From the NCBI RefSeq assembly GCF_000733295.1, contig NZ_JPMI01000289.1, positions 62,001 to 126,000 on the forward strand: 64,000 bases of DNA, given 5' to 3'. Below the pieces are notes generated by a model. It did no database searches. It was given only the letters and a program-made list of their open reading frames with translations, and was not told the DNA's origin. The stretch's first letter is position 1. Each line of letters starts with the position of its first letter. Position numbers and translations under genes: made by a program. The stretch is from Archangium violaceum Cb vi76. Lineage in GTDB: Bacteria > Myxococcota > Myxococcia > Myxococcales > Myxococcaceae. This document shows, in pieces, positions 47,901 to 55,526 of this stretch.

Positions 47901-49226
47901 CTAGAAGGGGAGGGGGATGTTGTAGTGGTAGCGGCCGCGCCGCACGAGCAGCAGGACGCTCCGGGTGCCCCGGCCCCGGGCGGCCAGCAGGGCCTCCTGG
48001 AAGGCGGTGGGCTCGGCCACGGGCTGGTTGTTGATGCGGAGGATGAGATCTCCCTGATCCAGGCCGATCTCCGCCGCCGCCGAGCCCGGGCGCACCGCCT
48101 GGATGACCATGGCGCCGCGCGTGGGCTTCACCCGAAGTCCCAGCCGGTTCCACCCGAGGGCCTCCACCAGCTGGGGCGGGAACTCCACGGGCGTCACCTG
48201 GAGGGTCCGCTGGCCGCCCTCGCGGAAGAGGACGAGCGGGAAGGCGGCGCGGGCGGGGTAGCCCCGGGCGCGGCTGATGTAGTCCTCGGCATCGGAGATG
48301 CGTGAGCCTCCCATCTCGGCGAGCACGTCCCCGCGCCGCACGCCCGCCTGCTCGGCGGGGCTGCCGGGCTCCACGTCGCTGACGAGGACGCCATAGGTCC
48401 GGTCCCACCCGAGCTGCCGGGCGAGCCGGGGCGACAGCTGCTGCACCTCGATGCCCACCCACGACGGGCGCACCTTCCCGAAGCGGGTGAGCTCGTCCAC
48501 GATCCGGCGGACCTTGTCCGCGGGGATGGCGAAGCCGATGCCCTGGGCGCTGGCGATGATGGCGGTGTTGATGCCGATGACATCCCCGTCCACGTTGAGC
48601 AGCGGCCCGCCCGAGTTGCCCGGGTTGATGGCCGCATCCGTCTGGATGAAGTCGTCGTAGCTCTTCCCGTTCGCCTTGAGGGTGCGGCCGGTGGCGCTCA
48701 CCACGCCCGACGTCACCGTCTTGCTCAGCCCCAGGGGGCTTCCGATGGCGATGACCGTCTCGCCGATCATCAGATCCGAGGTGGTGCCCAGCTTCGCCGC
48801 GGGCAGTGGCTGCTTGGAATTCACCTTGAGCACGGCCAGGTCGTTGTTGGCGTCGCTGCCGATGACCTCGGCCTCCAGCTCGCGCCCGTCGGCCAGCACC
48901 ACGTGGATGGCGGAGGCCCCGCCGATGACGTGCTCGTTGGTGATGATGATGCCGCTGGGGTCCACGATGACGCCGCTGCCCAGGCTCTGCTGGCGCTGGC
49001 GCTGCTGGGGTGCCCCGAAGAACTCCTCCATCATCGAGCGGCGCCCGCGGAAGGGGGACTCCTCCTCGCTCTCGGTGCCGATGAAGACGACCGCGGGGGA
49101 GACCTTCTGGACCACCTCGACGATCTCATTGCGGCGCCGGGCCGCGTCGGCGTGGGCGCTGGTCCCGCTGGTGAAAGCCAGCACCACGGCGACCATCAGA
49201 CCCCACCGGCTCACTTGGTTCTTCAC
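47901..49226 (-). CDS. HtrA/DegP-type periplasmic serine protease
   Basis: About 441 residues with a signal peptide (WGLMVAVVLAFTSGTSAHA), a trypsin-like domain with catalytic His99 (TNEHV), Asp129 (NNDLAV) and Ser205 (NPGNSGGPL), and two PDZ domains (GVLVSDVEPGSPAEQAGV; GAMVIQAVRPGSAAAEIG). This is the DegP/DegQ family, which degrades or refolds damaged envelope proteins. The start is GTG 49226, with GGGAGGA about 6 nt upstream; the longer frame is unsupported. It is probably the first gene of the htrA-pseudokinase-barrel unit (69-bp and 21-bp gaps). Which Deg paralogue it is cannot be settled. Confidence 0.93.
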   Translation of the reverse strand: MKNQVSRWGLMVAVVLAFTSGTSAHADAARRRNEIVEVVQKVSPAVVFIGTESEEESPFRGRRSMMEEFFGAPQQRQRQQSLGSGVIVDPSGIIITNEHVIGGASAIHVVLADGRELEAEVIGSDANNDLAVLKVNSKQPLPAAKLGTTSDLMIGETVIAIGSPLGLSKTVTSGVVSATGRTLKANGKSYDDFIQTDAAINPGNSGGPLLNVDGDVIGINTAIIASAQGIGFAIPADKVRRIVDELTRFGKVRPSWVGIEVQQLSPRLARQLGWDRTYGVLVSDVEPGSPAEQAGVRRGDVLAEMGGSRISDAEDYISRARGYPARAAFPLVLFREGGQRTLQVTPVEFPPQLVEALGWNRLGLRVKPTRGAMVIQAVRPGSAAAEIGLDQGDLILRINNQPVAEPTAFQEALLAARGRGTRSVLLLVRRGRYHYNIPLPF

Positions 49227-49357
49227 GTCAAGTCCTCCCTCTGAGGCATGGGCACTGTCGGCTCCATGACGCCCTGATTGTCGGGAACTCCGCAGCGGGG
49301 CGGGCATTCCCGTTCCTCGGACTGGCGTACAGGTCCGGGGTTGAATGGAATGAGCAC

Positions 49358-50356
49358 ATGAGTCTGGTCCTTGTCGCGGACGATGAGCCCGCGGTGCTCG
49401 AGGTGTTGAGCCAGGTCGTCGAGGACCTGGGTCATGATGTGATCCAGGCGCGTGACGGCGAGGAAGCGTGGAATCTCGCGCGGACACGCCGGCCCAACCT
49501 GGTGGTCACGGACCACATGATGCCTCGCCTGAGTGGCGTGGACCTGTGTCGCAAGCTCAAGGGCGACGAGGTCCTCGGCCGCGTGCCCATCATCTTGTTG
49601 AGCGCGGTTCTCCCACATGGTGCGCCAGAGGCGCATGCCTTCCTGCACAAACCCTTCGAGATCACGGACTTCGAGACGTTGATCCGCAAGGCGCTGGAGG
49701 AGGCGCCCCGGCCGAAGCCGTTGGAGGGGGCGTCGGCGATGGAGGCGCTGGGGGACTGGGTGGCGAAGGGCTTCGAGGGGCCGCTGGAGAAGGCGCGGGC
49801 GCAGGTGGAGCGGCTGCGGGCGGAGGGGAAGGCGGACGGAGGGGCGGTGGAGACGCTCGGGGCGCAGCTGAAGACGCTGGAGGCGCTGACGAGGGACTTC
49901 CACGAGGCGGCGCACCTGGCGGCGCGGACCGTGGTGGTGGTGCCGGTGGTGGCGGACGTGAGCGTGCTGCTGCGCCAGAAGCTGGAGACGTGGGAGCAGC
50001 GCCACCCCGAGGTGGTGTGGGAGCTGCGGATGCCGGCGGCACCGGTGGAGACGCGGTTCGATCCGGAGCGGCTGAGGCGGGTGCTGGACGGGCTGCTGGG
50101 CCATGCGGTGCGGCACGGGGGCACGGTGCGGGTGGAGCTGGAGTGCTCGGCGTCGCTGGTGACGATCCGGGTGAAGGACGCGGGCCCGGGCATTTCGGAC
50201 GAGGAGCTGCGGCACCTGTTCGAGCCGTTTGGAGCGGGAGCGGGGCTGGGGCTCTACATCGCCTCGGAGCTGGCGCGGCTGCATGGCGGCGGGTTGTCGG
50301 TGGAGTCGAAGAAGGGGCAGGGCACGACGTTGAGCGTGATGCTGCCGCGAAGCTGA
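49358..50356 (+). CDS. Receiver-ATPase protein lacking a histidine H-box
   Basis: A 332-residue protein: an N-terminal receiver (LVLVADDEPAVLEVL, acceptor Asp in LVVTDHMMPRLSG, Lys in FLHKPFE), a helical middle, and a histidine-kinase-type ATPase domain (LLGHAVRHGGTVRVE, VKDAGPGISDEEL, GLGLYIASELARL). Where a HisKA H-box should be, the sequence reads VAKGFEGPLEKARAQ: the layout of an F-H-E-x-R-x-P-L box remains, but the His is gone. It may therefore bind ATP without autophosphorylating, or act as an allosteric partner. It stands alone after the divergent htrA unit. Function unknown. Confidence 0.78.
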   Translation: MSLVLVADDEPAVLEVLSQVVEDLGHDVIQARDGEEAWNLARTRRPNLVVTDHMMPRLSGVDLCRKLKGDEVLGRVPIILLSAVLPHGAPEAHAFLHKPFEITDFETLIRKALEEAPRPKPLEGASAMEALGDWVAKGFEGPLEKARAQVERLRAEGKADGGAVETLGAQLKTLEALTRDFHEAAHLAARTVVVVPVVADVSVLLRQKLETWEQRHPEVVWELRMPAAPVETRFDPERLRRVLDGLLGHAVRHGGTVRVELECSASLVTIRVKDAGPGISDEELRHLFEPFGAGAGLGLYIASELARLHGGGLSVESKKGQGTTLSVMLPRS

Positions 50357-50361
50357 GCCCA

Positions 50362-50400
50362 CTCACCCCTCTCCCTCCGGGAGAGGGACGGGGTGAGGGT
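50362..50400. repeat. REP-like dispersed inverted repeat, copy 1
   Basis: A GC-rich inverted repeat with CTCACCCCTCTCCC paired to GGGAGAGGGACGGGGTGAG, immediately after the receiver-ATPase gene. A second small hairpin (CCACGGG / CCCCGTGG) follows. Near-identical copies lie at 51582-51621 and 63863-63901. Each is between genes, in keeping with a REP-type element or a terminator. Similar repeats occur widely in high-GC proteobacteria. Confidence 0.78.
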
Positions 50401-50430
50401 ATCGCGAGCCACGGGTTCCCCCCGTGGCCC

Positions 50431-51471
50431 CTACTTGTGCTGCTCGGACTTCAGCATCCAGCCGATCATCTTGTAGAGCAGACGAGCGCCCACGTTGCCA
50501 TCCCACTCACCGCCATCGGGATCGGGAGCGACCTCGGTGAGGTCGAAGCCGACGATGGTGCGGCCGGAGCGGACGACGCCGGAGATGAGGGCCACGGCCT
50601 CGGGGAAGGAAAGCCCACCGGGGACGGGGGTGCCGGTGTGGGGGCACAGGGTGGGGTCGAGCCCATCGATGTCGAAGGACAGGTAGACGTGCTGGGGGAG
50701 CCCCTCGAGCATGGCATCGACCTGGCGGTTCCAGGGGATGCCGTCGAAGCGCTTGTGGTTGATGTCGGAGTCGAAGAAGGCGCGGACGCGGCCGTTGGAG
50801 GAGGCGATGTAGCGGTGCTCGTCCTCGCTCATGTCGCGGATGGCGACCTGGACGAGCGACTTGACGCCGGGGATGCGCTCCATGACGTTGTGCATGATGG
50901 AGGCGTGGGACCAGGTGAAGCCCTCGTAGGCGTCGCGCAGATCGGCGTGGGCGTCGAGGTGGAGGACGCCGAGGCCGGGGTACTTCTCGGCGTGGGCGCG
51001 GATGATGCCGAAGGAGATGGAGTGATCTCCCCCGACGGCGGCGACGCGCTTGCCCTTGGCGAGCCACTCCTGGGCGGTGCGGTAGACGGCGTCGTGGAGC
51101 TGCTCGCAGAGCCGGTTGACCTCGGTGGAGGCGGCCTGGAGCTCGGGGTTGGAGGGATCGACGCCGCCGGCCTCGATGATGGGGACGGCGCGCTCCTTGG
51201 CGCGGGTGTTCCAGGCGCGCCACTCGGCGGGCTCGGGGAGGAGGGCGATGCCGCGCTCATAGGGGCGGCCGGTCTCGACGTCGAAGAGGTCGACCTGGCG
51301 GCTGGCCTCGAGGACGGCGGAGGGCCCGTCGGAGGTGCCACCGCCGTAGCTGGTGGTGGCCTCGAAGGGGACGGGGATGAGGACGACGTGGGCCTCGTCG
51401 GGGGAGTGGGGGAGGCCGAAGATGCCGGAGTCGGGGGGAGCGGCGGCGCTGGGGTCGAAGGCAGCAGGCAT
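50431..51471 (-). CDS. Agmatinase/arginase-family ureohydrolase (SpeB-like)
   Basis: A 346-residue ureohydrolase with the two-manganese site intact: GGDHSISFG, LDAHADLRD, and DIDGLDPTLCPHTGTP. PFEATTSYGGGTSDGPSAVL in the N-terminus is typical of agmatinases, which cut agmatine to putrescine and urea, and the motif order fits SpeB better than arginase. Guanidinobutyrase or another guanidino-acid hydrolase is also possible. ATG 51471 is the conserved start; the longer frame is not supported. Two REP-like repeats flank the gene. Confidence 0.75.
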   Translation of the reverse strand: MPAAFDPSAAAPPDSGIFGLPHSPDEAHVVLIPVPFEATTSYGGGTSDGPSAVLEASRQVDLFDVETGRPYERGIALLPEPAEWRAWNTRAKERAVPIIEAGGVDPSNPELQAASTEVNRLCEQLHDAVYRTAQEWLAKGKRVAAVGGDHSISFGIIRAHAEKYPGLGVLHLDAHADLRDAYEGFTWSHASIMHNVMERIPGVKSLVQVAIRDMSEDEHRYIASSNGRVRAFFDSDINHKRFDGIPWNRQVDAMLEGLPQHVYLSFDIDGLDPTLCPHTGTPVPGGLSFPEAVALISGVVRSGRTIVGFDLTEVAPDPDGGEWDGNVGARLLYKMIGWMLKSEQHK

Positions 51472-51581
51472 GGTGGCGGCGGAGGATAAGGGGCCGTGTG
51501 CGCGAAGCAACGATCCTCTGCGTCCGGACAATCCCGCCCCAGGCGCCAACCCCATACTCCACTCCGTGGCCCTGTGCCCCC

Positions 51582-51621
51582 ACCTACCCCTCGCCCTCCG
51601 GGAGAGGGACAGGGTGAGGGT
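51582..51621. repeat. REP-like dispersed inverted repeat, copy 2
   Basis: Same core as the copy at 50362: CACCTACCCCTCGCCC paired with GGGAGAGGGACAGGGTGAG, and again followed by a small hairpin (GGGGTTGAACCCC, 51632-51644). It lies between the agmatinase start and the 3' end of the MIP18-like gene. Orientation is the same as copy 1. Confidence 0.72.
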
Positions 51622-51682
51622 GCCACGGGCCAGGGGTTGAACCCCTGTCCGCCCGCTCGCTGACCTGCCACGGGAGGCCGTG

Positions 51683-52048
51683 TCAGGTCCCGCGTTCGGC
51701 GGAAGGCAGCATGCGCCCGCCGATCATCGTGATGCGCCGCTCGGCCAGCCGCTGGCGCCCATCGGCGGAGATGTGCTCGGGCCTCCACTCGAGCGCGTGA
51801 TCGAACTCCACGTGCACCGACTGGACGCCCTCATGGGAGCTCAGGCGCTGATCGATCTCCCGCATGAAGTAGGCCGCCATCATGCACATGGGGGAGGTGA
51901 GCTGGAGGCGCACGGTCACCCGGCCCTCGTTGCATTCGAGGGCTTGCAGCAGCCCCATCTCGCCGATGCTCAGCGGTACCCCGGTGGCCAGGCTGCAGGG
52001 ATCCGGAATGGTCTGGATCCGCTCCATCAGCTCGCGCTCAATCGTCAT
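51683..52048 (-). CDS. MIP18/PaaD-like metal-sulfur cluster assembly protein
   Basis: A 121-residue protein of the DUF59/MIP18 family: ELMERIQTIPDPCSLATGVPLSIGEMGL and the conserved TSPMCMMAAYFMREIDQRL, where the Cys-containing TSPxC motif is the family mark. Members help mature Fe-S proteins or assist specific enzymes such as PaaD. Its start overlaps the end of the upstream amidohydrolase gene by 11 bp, so translational coupling and a shared function are likely. It could supply an Fe-S or metal centre to a partner of the amidohydrolase. That link is inference. Confidence 0.78.
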   Translation of the reverse strand: MTIERELMERIQTIPDPCSLATGVPLSIGEMGLLQALECNEGRVTVRLQLTSPMCMMAAYFMREIDQRLSSHEGVQSVHVEFDHALEWRPEHISADGRQRLAERRITMIGGRMLPSAERGT

Positions 52049-53126
52049 GGCCGTCCTCCTTCTTCTCCTCGTAGCTGTAGGGCGGGGCGCGCCCCTTGGC
52101 TCGCTGCTTGGAGAACCTGTCCTGGGCGATGCGGGCCTTGGCGGCTTCGATGTCGACGCCGGCATACCGGGCGTAGTTCTCACCGAGGATCATCCGCTTG
52201 ATGTCCGGAGTCAGTTGCATGCCGGCGACCTGCACCAGATCTTCCGGCAGTTGGAAGTCATGCCAGAACTTGTGGATGGCGGGATGGGGGTGACAGAAGA
52301 CGGTGCCAGAGCCCCACATGATCTTCGCCGGGCCGGCCCACTTCAGCAGCCCGGCCAGCGCCTCGGCGAACCAGCGCTCGCGCTTCACGATGAGCGCCCC
52401 CGTCACCTCCAGGTTGACGTACACGTTGGGGAACAGCGACAGCTGCATTCCCGTCTCGTCCAGGAACGCCATGCCTCCGTGCACGATCTCGAAGTTCAGC
52501 TCGGGGAAGGCATCCGCCGCGCCGCCAATGTCGTCCACTTTGTAGGCCTCGATGGGCACCGCGCCCATGGGCAGCCCCTTGTGGACGGCGATGTTCTTGA
52601 TGCCCAGCTTGCGCGCCCGCTCGAAGAGTGGGAACGCGATGCGTGCATCATCCATGCGCCAGCCGGTGTGGCGGAACGACTCGCCCAGCCAGGCGGCGGG
52701 GTAGAGCTTCAGACCGCTGGGTTGGAGGGCCTCCACCTGCTGTTCCAGGTCCTCCAGTGCCGCCGTGCCGCGCAGCGGGTCCACTCCGGCATAGACGAGG
52801 AAGCGATCCGGGTAGCGCTTGCGGATCTGCCGGGTCTTCTCATACGAGCACAACCCATCGTGGTAGAGCGTCTGCAGCGGCAGGACGTGGTGGACGGCCA
52901 GGTCCACGTCGCCCTCCACGAAGAGCATGTGGGCCAGCTCCTGGATGGACCAGTTCTTGAGGAAGCGGTGGGGCTCGTTGACCCGGTACGGGTCCTCCGA
53001 GAGGCCGGTGTGCAGCCCGTAGATGAGCTGGGCGAGCGACTCGGCATACCGGCCGGCGCGGTAGTTGGATGGGTGGAGATTGTAGGCGTGGGTTACCGCA
53101 TCAATGACGAAAGTGCCGTCAATCAT
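52038..53126 (-). CDS. Amidohydrolase-2-family TIM-barrel hydrolase or decarboxylase
   Basis: A 362-residue protein of the amidohydrolase-2 group, which includes aminocarboxymuconate semialdehyde decarboxylase. An N-terminal metal-binding type motif is present in altered form (VIDAVTHAYNLHP). KLYPAAWLGESFRHTG, AVHKGLPMG, FEIVHGGMAFLDE and IMWGSGTVFCHPH follow the barrel strands and give likely metal-ligand His/Asp. The start is ATG 53126, with GAGAGGAG upstream. It overlaps the MIP18-like gene. The substrate is unknown. Confidence 0.78.
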   Translation of the reverse strand: MIDGTFVIDAVTHAYNLHPSNYRAGRYAESLAQLIYGLHTGLSEDPYRVNEPHRFLKNWSIQELAHMLFVEGDVDLAVHHVLPLQTLYHDGLCSYEKTRQIRKRYPDRFLVYAGVDPLRGTAALEDLEQQVEALQPSGLKLYPAAWLGESFRHTGWRMDDARIAFPLFERARKLGIKNIAVHKGLPMGAVPIEAYKVDDIGGAADAFPELNFEIVHGGMAFLDETGMQLSLFPNVYVNLEVTGALIVKRERWFAEALAGLLKWAGPAKIMWGSGTVFCHPHPAIHKFWHDFQLPEDLVQVAGMQLTPDIKRMILGENYARYAGVDIEAAKARIAQDRFSKQRAKGRAPPYSYEEKKEDGHDD

Positions 53127-53165
53127 CGTGCACTCCTCTCGAAGGAAGGAACACCGGGGGATGGC

Positions 53166-55082
53166 TCATGAGGTCTCCAGGGCCTTGGCGATCAGGCGCT
53201 GGATGTGCTGCACATCGAAGGGCTTCTCCAACCACGTGTTGGGGACCGTCTCCAGGAAACGGCGTGCGCGCGGGGTATAGGACCCTCCGGTGATGAAGAC
53301 GAAGCGCGGGGCGAGCTCGGGCCTGCGCTCGAGCACCTGTTCATAGATGTCCATGCCCGTGAGGCCCGGCATCATCAGATCACAGAAGATGACGTCGAAC
53401 GGCTCACCGGAGGTCAGCTGTGCCAGGCCCTCCTGCGAGTTCACCACCACCGCCACCTGATGGTGCCGGCCGATGATCCGCGACAGCGAGCGGGCCACCA
53501 GCGGCTCATCATCGATGATCATCAAGCGTCCGCGGCGCTCGGCGCGGCTCTCGGGCGAGCCCGGGGACGGTGCTCCGGCGGCCGCCACTGGCCGCATGGG
53601 CGGCAGGAGGACGGTGAAGGTGGTCCCACGCCCGACCTCGCTGCGGACGGAGATCTCCCCGCCGAGGTCGCGGATGATGCCGTGGCAGATGGACAGGCCC
53701 AGCCCCGTTCCCTTTCCCACCGGCTTGGTGGTGAAGAACGGATCGAAGATGCGCGCGAGCACCTCGGGCGGCATGCCGGCGCCGGTATCGCTCACGTCCA
53801 CGGCGACCCGGCCGCTCGCATCGAGCCGGACCCAGAGGGTGATGGTGTTGTGGGCGGAGCGCTCCTCGGGGAGGGCCTGTGCCGCGTTGATCAGCAGGTT
53901 GAGGAAGACCTGTCCGAGGCGGGACGCGTCGGCATGCACCTGGGGGACGGGCTCGTACTTCGTGATGAGCTGGGCGCGGTGGCGCAGCTCGCTGGCCGCC
54001 ATCTTGAGGGAGAAGCCGAGGGGCTCGCGCACATCCACCGCGGTCCTCCGCTCCTCCTCCTCCTGACGCGAGAAGCTCTTGAGATCGCGCACGATGTTGC
54101 GCACCCGGAGCGCTCCCTCGTGAGCCTCCTGGAGCAGGGTCTCCAGCTCCGCGAACTGCTCGGCCTGGCGTTGCGCCTCCGGGCCGCCCGCTCCGGCGCC
54201 CATGCGCTCCTGGGCGAGCTGCTTCATGGACTCCAGGGCCAGGGCGAGGTTGGCCTGCACGTAGGACAGGGGGTTGTTGATCTCGTGACCGACTCCAGCG
54301 GCGAGTGTCCCCACCATCGACAGCCGATCCGTCTGCAGCAGTTGCGCCTGTATCTGCTTCCGCTCGGAGACGTCGCGCGCCATCACCACGACGGCCTTCG
54401 CTCCATCGAACTCGACGGGCACCCCCGTGCTCTCGACATCGAACCAGGTGCCGTCCCGCCGCAGGTAGCGGAGCTCTCTCAAGGGGGCCAGCTCGCCCAG
54501 ATCCGCCGCGGAGTGGATCCGCTCCCGCACCAGCTTGCGATCGTCCGGATGGACGATGGTCAGGATGTCCTGGCCGATGAGCTCGCTCCGGTGCTCGTAG
54601 CGGAGCGCCTTGAGCATCATGGGGTTGACGTAGATGAAGCGGTGGTTGCTGTGGATGAAGATGGCCTCGGGCGCGTTCTCGATGACCCTGCGGAAGCTCT
54701 GCTCCGAGCGCCGGAGCGCTTGTTCGGTGCGCATCCGCTCGGTGATGTCCTCGAACAGGTACAGCTGGCGGAGCACCTTGCCCGCGGCATCGCGCGCGGG
54801 CGTCGAGAGGCGGCGGAGGGTGCGCCCGTTGGCGAGCTCCACCTGGCCCTCTTCCTGCCCGGAGCGGGGCTCGCCAGAAGGCGGAACGTGCGTCGGGAAG
54901 AAGGCCTCCGCGTCGCTGGCCGCGAGCGCGTGGAGGACGTGCGAGTGGGTGGCCTCTCCGCGGCGGATGTGCTCCTCCAGCGCCTCGAGGCCCGCCAGTT
55001 GGAGGAACCGGGGGTTGGCGTAGAGGACCTGGCCCGAGGGGAACTCCACGAGGTAGAGCCCGAGCGCGAGGCCATCACTCAT
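53166..55082 (-). CDS. Hybrid histidine kinase: PAS-PAS-HisKA-HATPase-REC
   Basis: About 638 residues, no membrane segment. Two PAS domains (about 1-125 and 145-255, with FRRVIENAPEAIFIHSNHRF), HisKA with H-box GVGHEINNPLSYV, HATPase (LLINAAQALPEERS, DTGAGMPPEV, GTGLGLSICHGI), and a C-terminal receiver (LMIIDDEPLVARSL, acceptor Asp in VIFCDLMMPGLTG, Lys in WLEKPFD). It is a complete, probably cytosolic phosphorelay enzyme. ATG 55082 is preferred, with GGAG just before it; TTG 55139 is an alternative. The gene ends 40 bp from the amidohydrolase start, but I see no functional tie. Confidence 0.9.
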   Translation of the reverse strand: MSDGLALGLYLVEFPSGQVLYANPRFLQLAGLEALEEHIRRGEATHSHVLHALAASDAEAFFPTHVPPSGEPRSGQEEGQVELANGRTLRRLSTPARDAAGKVLRQLYLFEDITERMRTEQALRRSEQSFRRVIENAPEAIFIHSNHRFIYVNPMMLKALRYEHRSELIGQDILTIVHPDDRKLVRERIHSAADLGELAPLRELRYLRRDGTWFDVESTGVPVEFDGAKAVVVMARDVSERKQIQAQLLQTDRLSMVGTLAAGVGHEINNPLSYVQANLALALESMKQLAQERMGAGAGGPEAQRQAEQFAELETLLQEAHEGALRVRNIVRDLKSFSRQEEEERRTAVDVREPLGFSLKMAASELRHRAQLITKYEPVPQVHADASRLGQVFLNLLINAAQALPEERSAHNTITLWVRLDASGRVAVDVSDTGAGMPPEVLARIFDPFFTTKPVGKGTGLGLSICHGIIRDLGGEISVRSEVGRGTTFTVLLPPMRPVAAAGAPSPGSPESRAERRGRLMIIDDEPLVARSLSRIIGRHHQVAVVVNSQEGLAQLTSGEPFDVIFCDLMMPGLTGMDIYEQVLERRPELAPRFVFITGGSYTPRARRFLETVPNTWLEKPFDVQHIQRLIAKALETS

Positions 55083-55165
55083 GCTCCACGGCCGCGCCAC
55101 GTCGAACGTCACCGGATCCGCCCTTCCCTGGAAAAGCAAGAGGGCGCGCCCCGCACTCCCTCAGA

Positions 55166-55193
55166 ACTATGGGATATTAAACTTTCCGTGCAA
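55166..55193 (-). promoter_or_regulatory. Candidate sigma-70-type promoter for the PAS hybrid kinase
   Basis: On the minus strand TTGCAC (55193-55188) and CATAGT (55171-55166) are 16 bp apart, in an unusually AT-rich patch (plus strand GGGATATTAAACTTT). A start near 55158 leaves a leader of about 75 nt to ATG 55082. It matches the consensus moderately well. Confidence 0.4.
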
Positions 55194-55195
55194 AA

Positions 55196-55362
55196 CAGGT
55201 GAGTCCTTTCTTGAGGGACAGAGCCGTGCCTGTCGCAACGGAATCCAGCGCCAGCAGGCGAGCGCCGTCCGGGCCCGCTTCCGCTACGGGGGCAGCGTGG
55301 CGGCCTGCACGATCGGCGACTCCTACGACGATCAGGACGATCTCGTCTTCGCCGTGCAGTGA
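55196..55362 (+). pseudogene. Possible 3' gene remnant in a 444-bp gap
   Basis: Between the PAS kinase start and the kinase gene at 55527, one frame ends in a plausible protein tail (RFRYGGSVAACTIGDSYDDQ, then DDLVFAVQ and a stop at 55362). There is no start codon or Shine-Dalgarno after the kinase gene, so it may be the last part of a lost secreted-protein gene, or chance. The rest of the gap (55363-55526) shows no gene; it presumably holds the promoter of the next gene. Confidence 0.25.
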
Positions 55363-55526
55363 CGCATGCCGGGTGACGCCCCGCCGCTCTGATTCGAGGG
55401 CGTCGGGGTGTGTGTTGCCCCCCTGGTGGGCGGCCCGCGCTCCACGTGAGGCCCCCTGGCTTCATAACTTCCTGGGACACGCCACTCCTTCTTCGAGCGG
55501 GAGTGGAAGAGGGCCGGGAGGGAATG

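Noticed and set aside
53205-55202. A 665-codon plus-strand frame
   Set aside because: It is the shadow of the PAS hybrid kinase; His/Leu/Arg-rich and without a domain.
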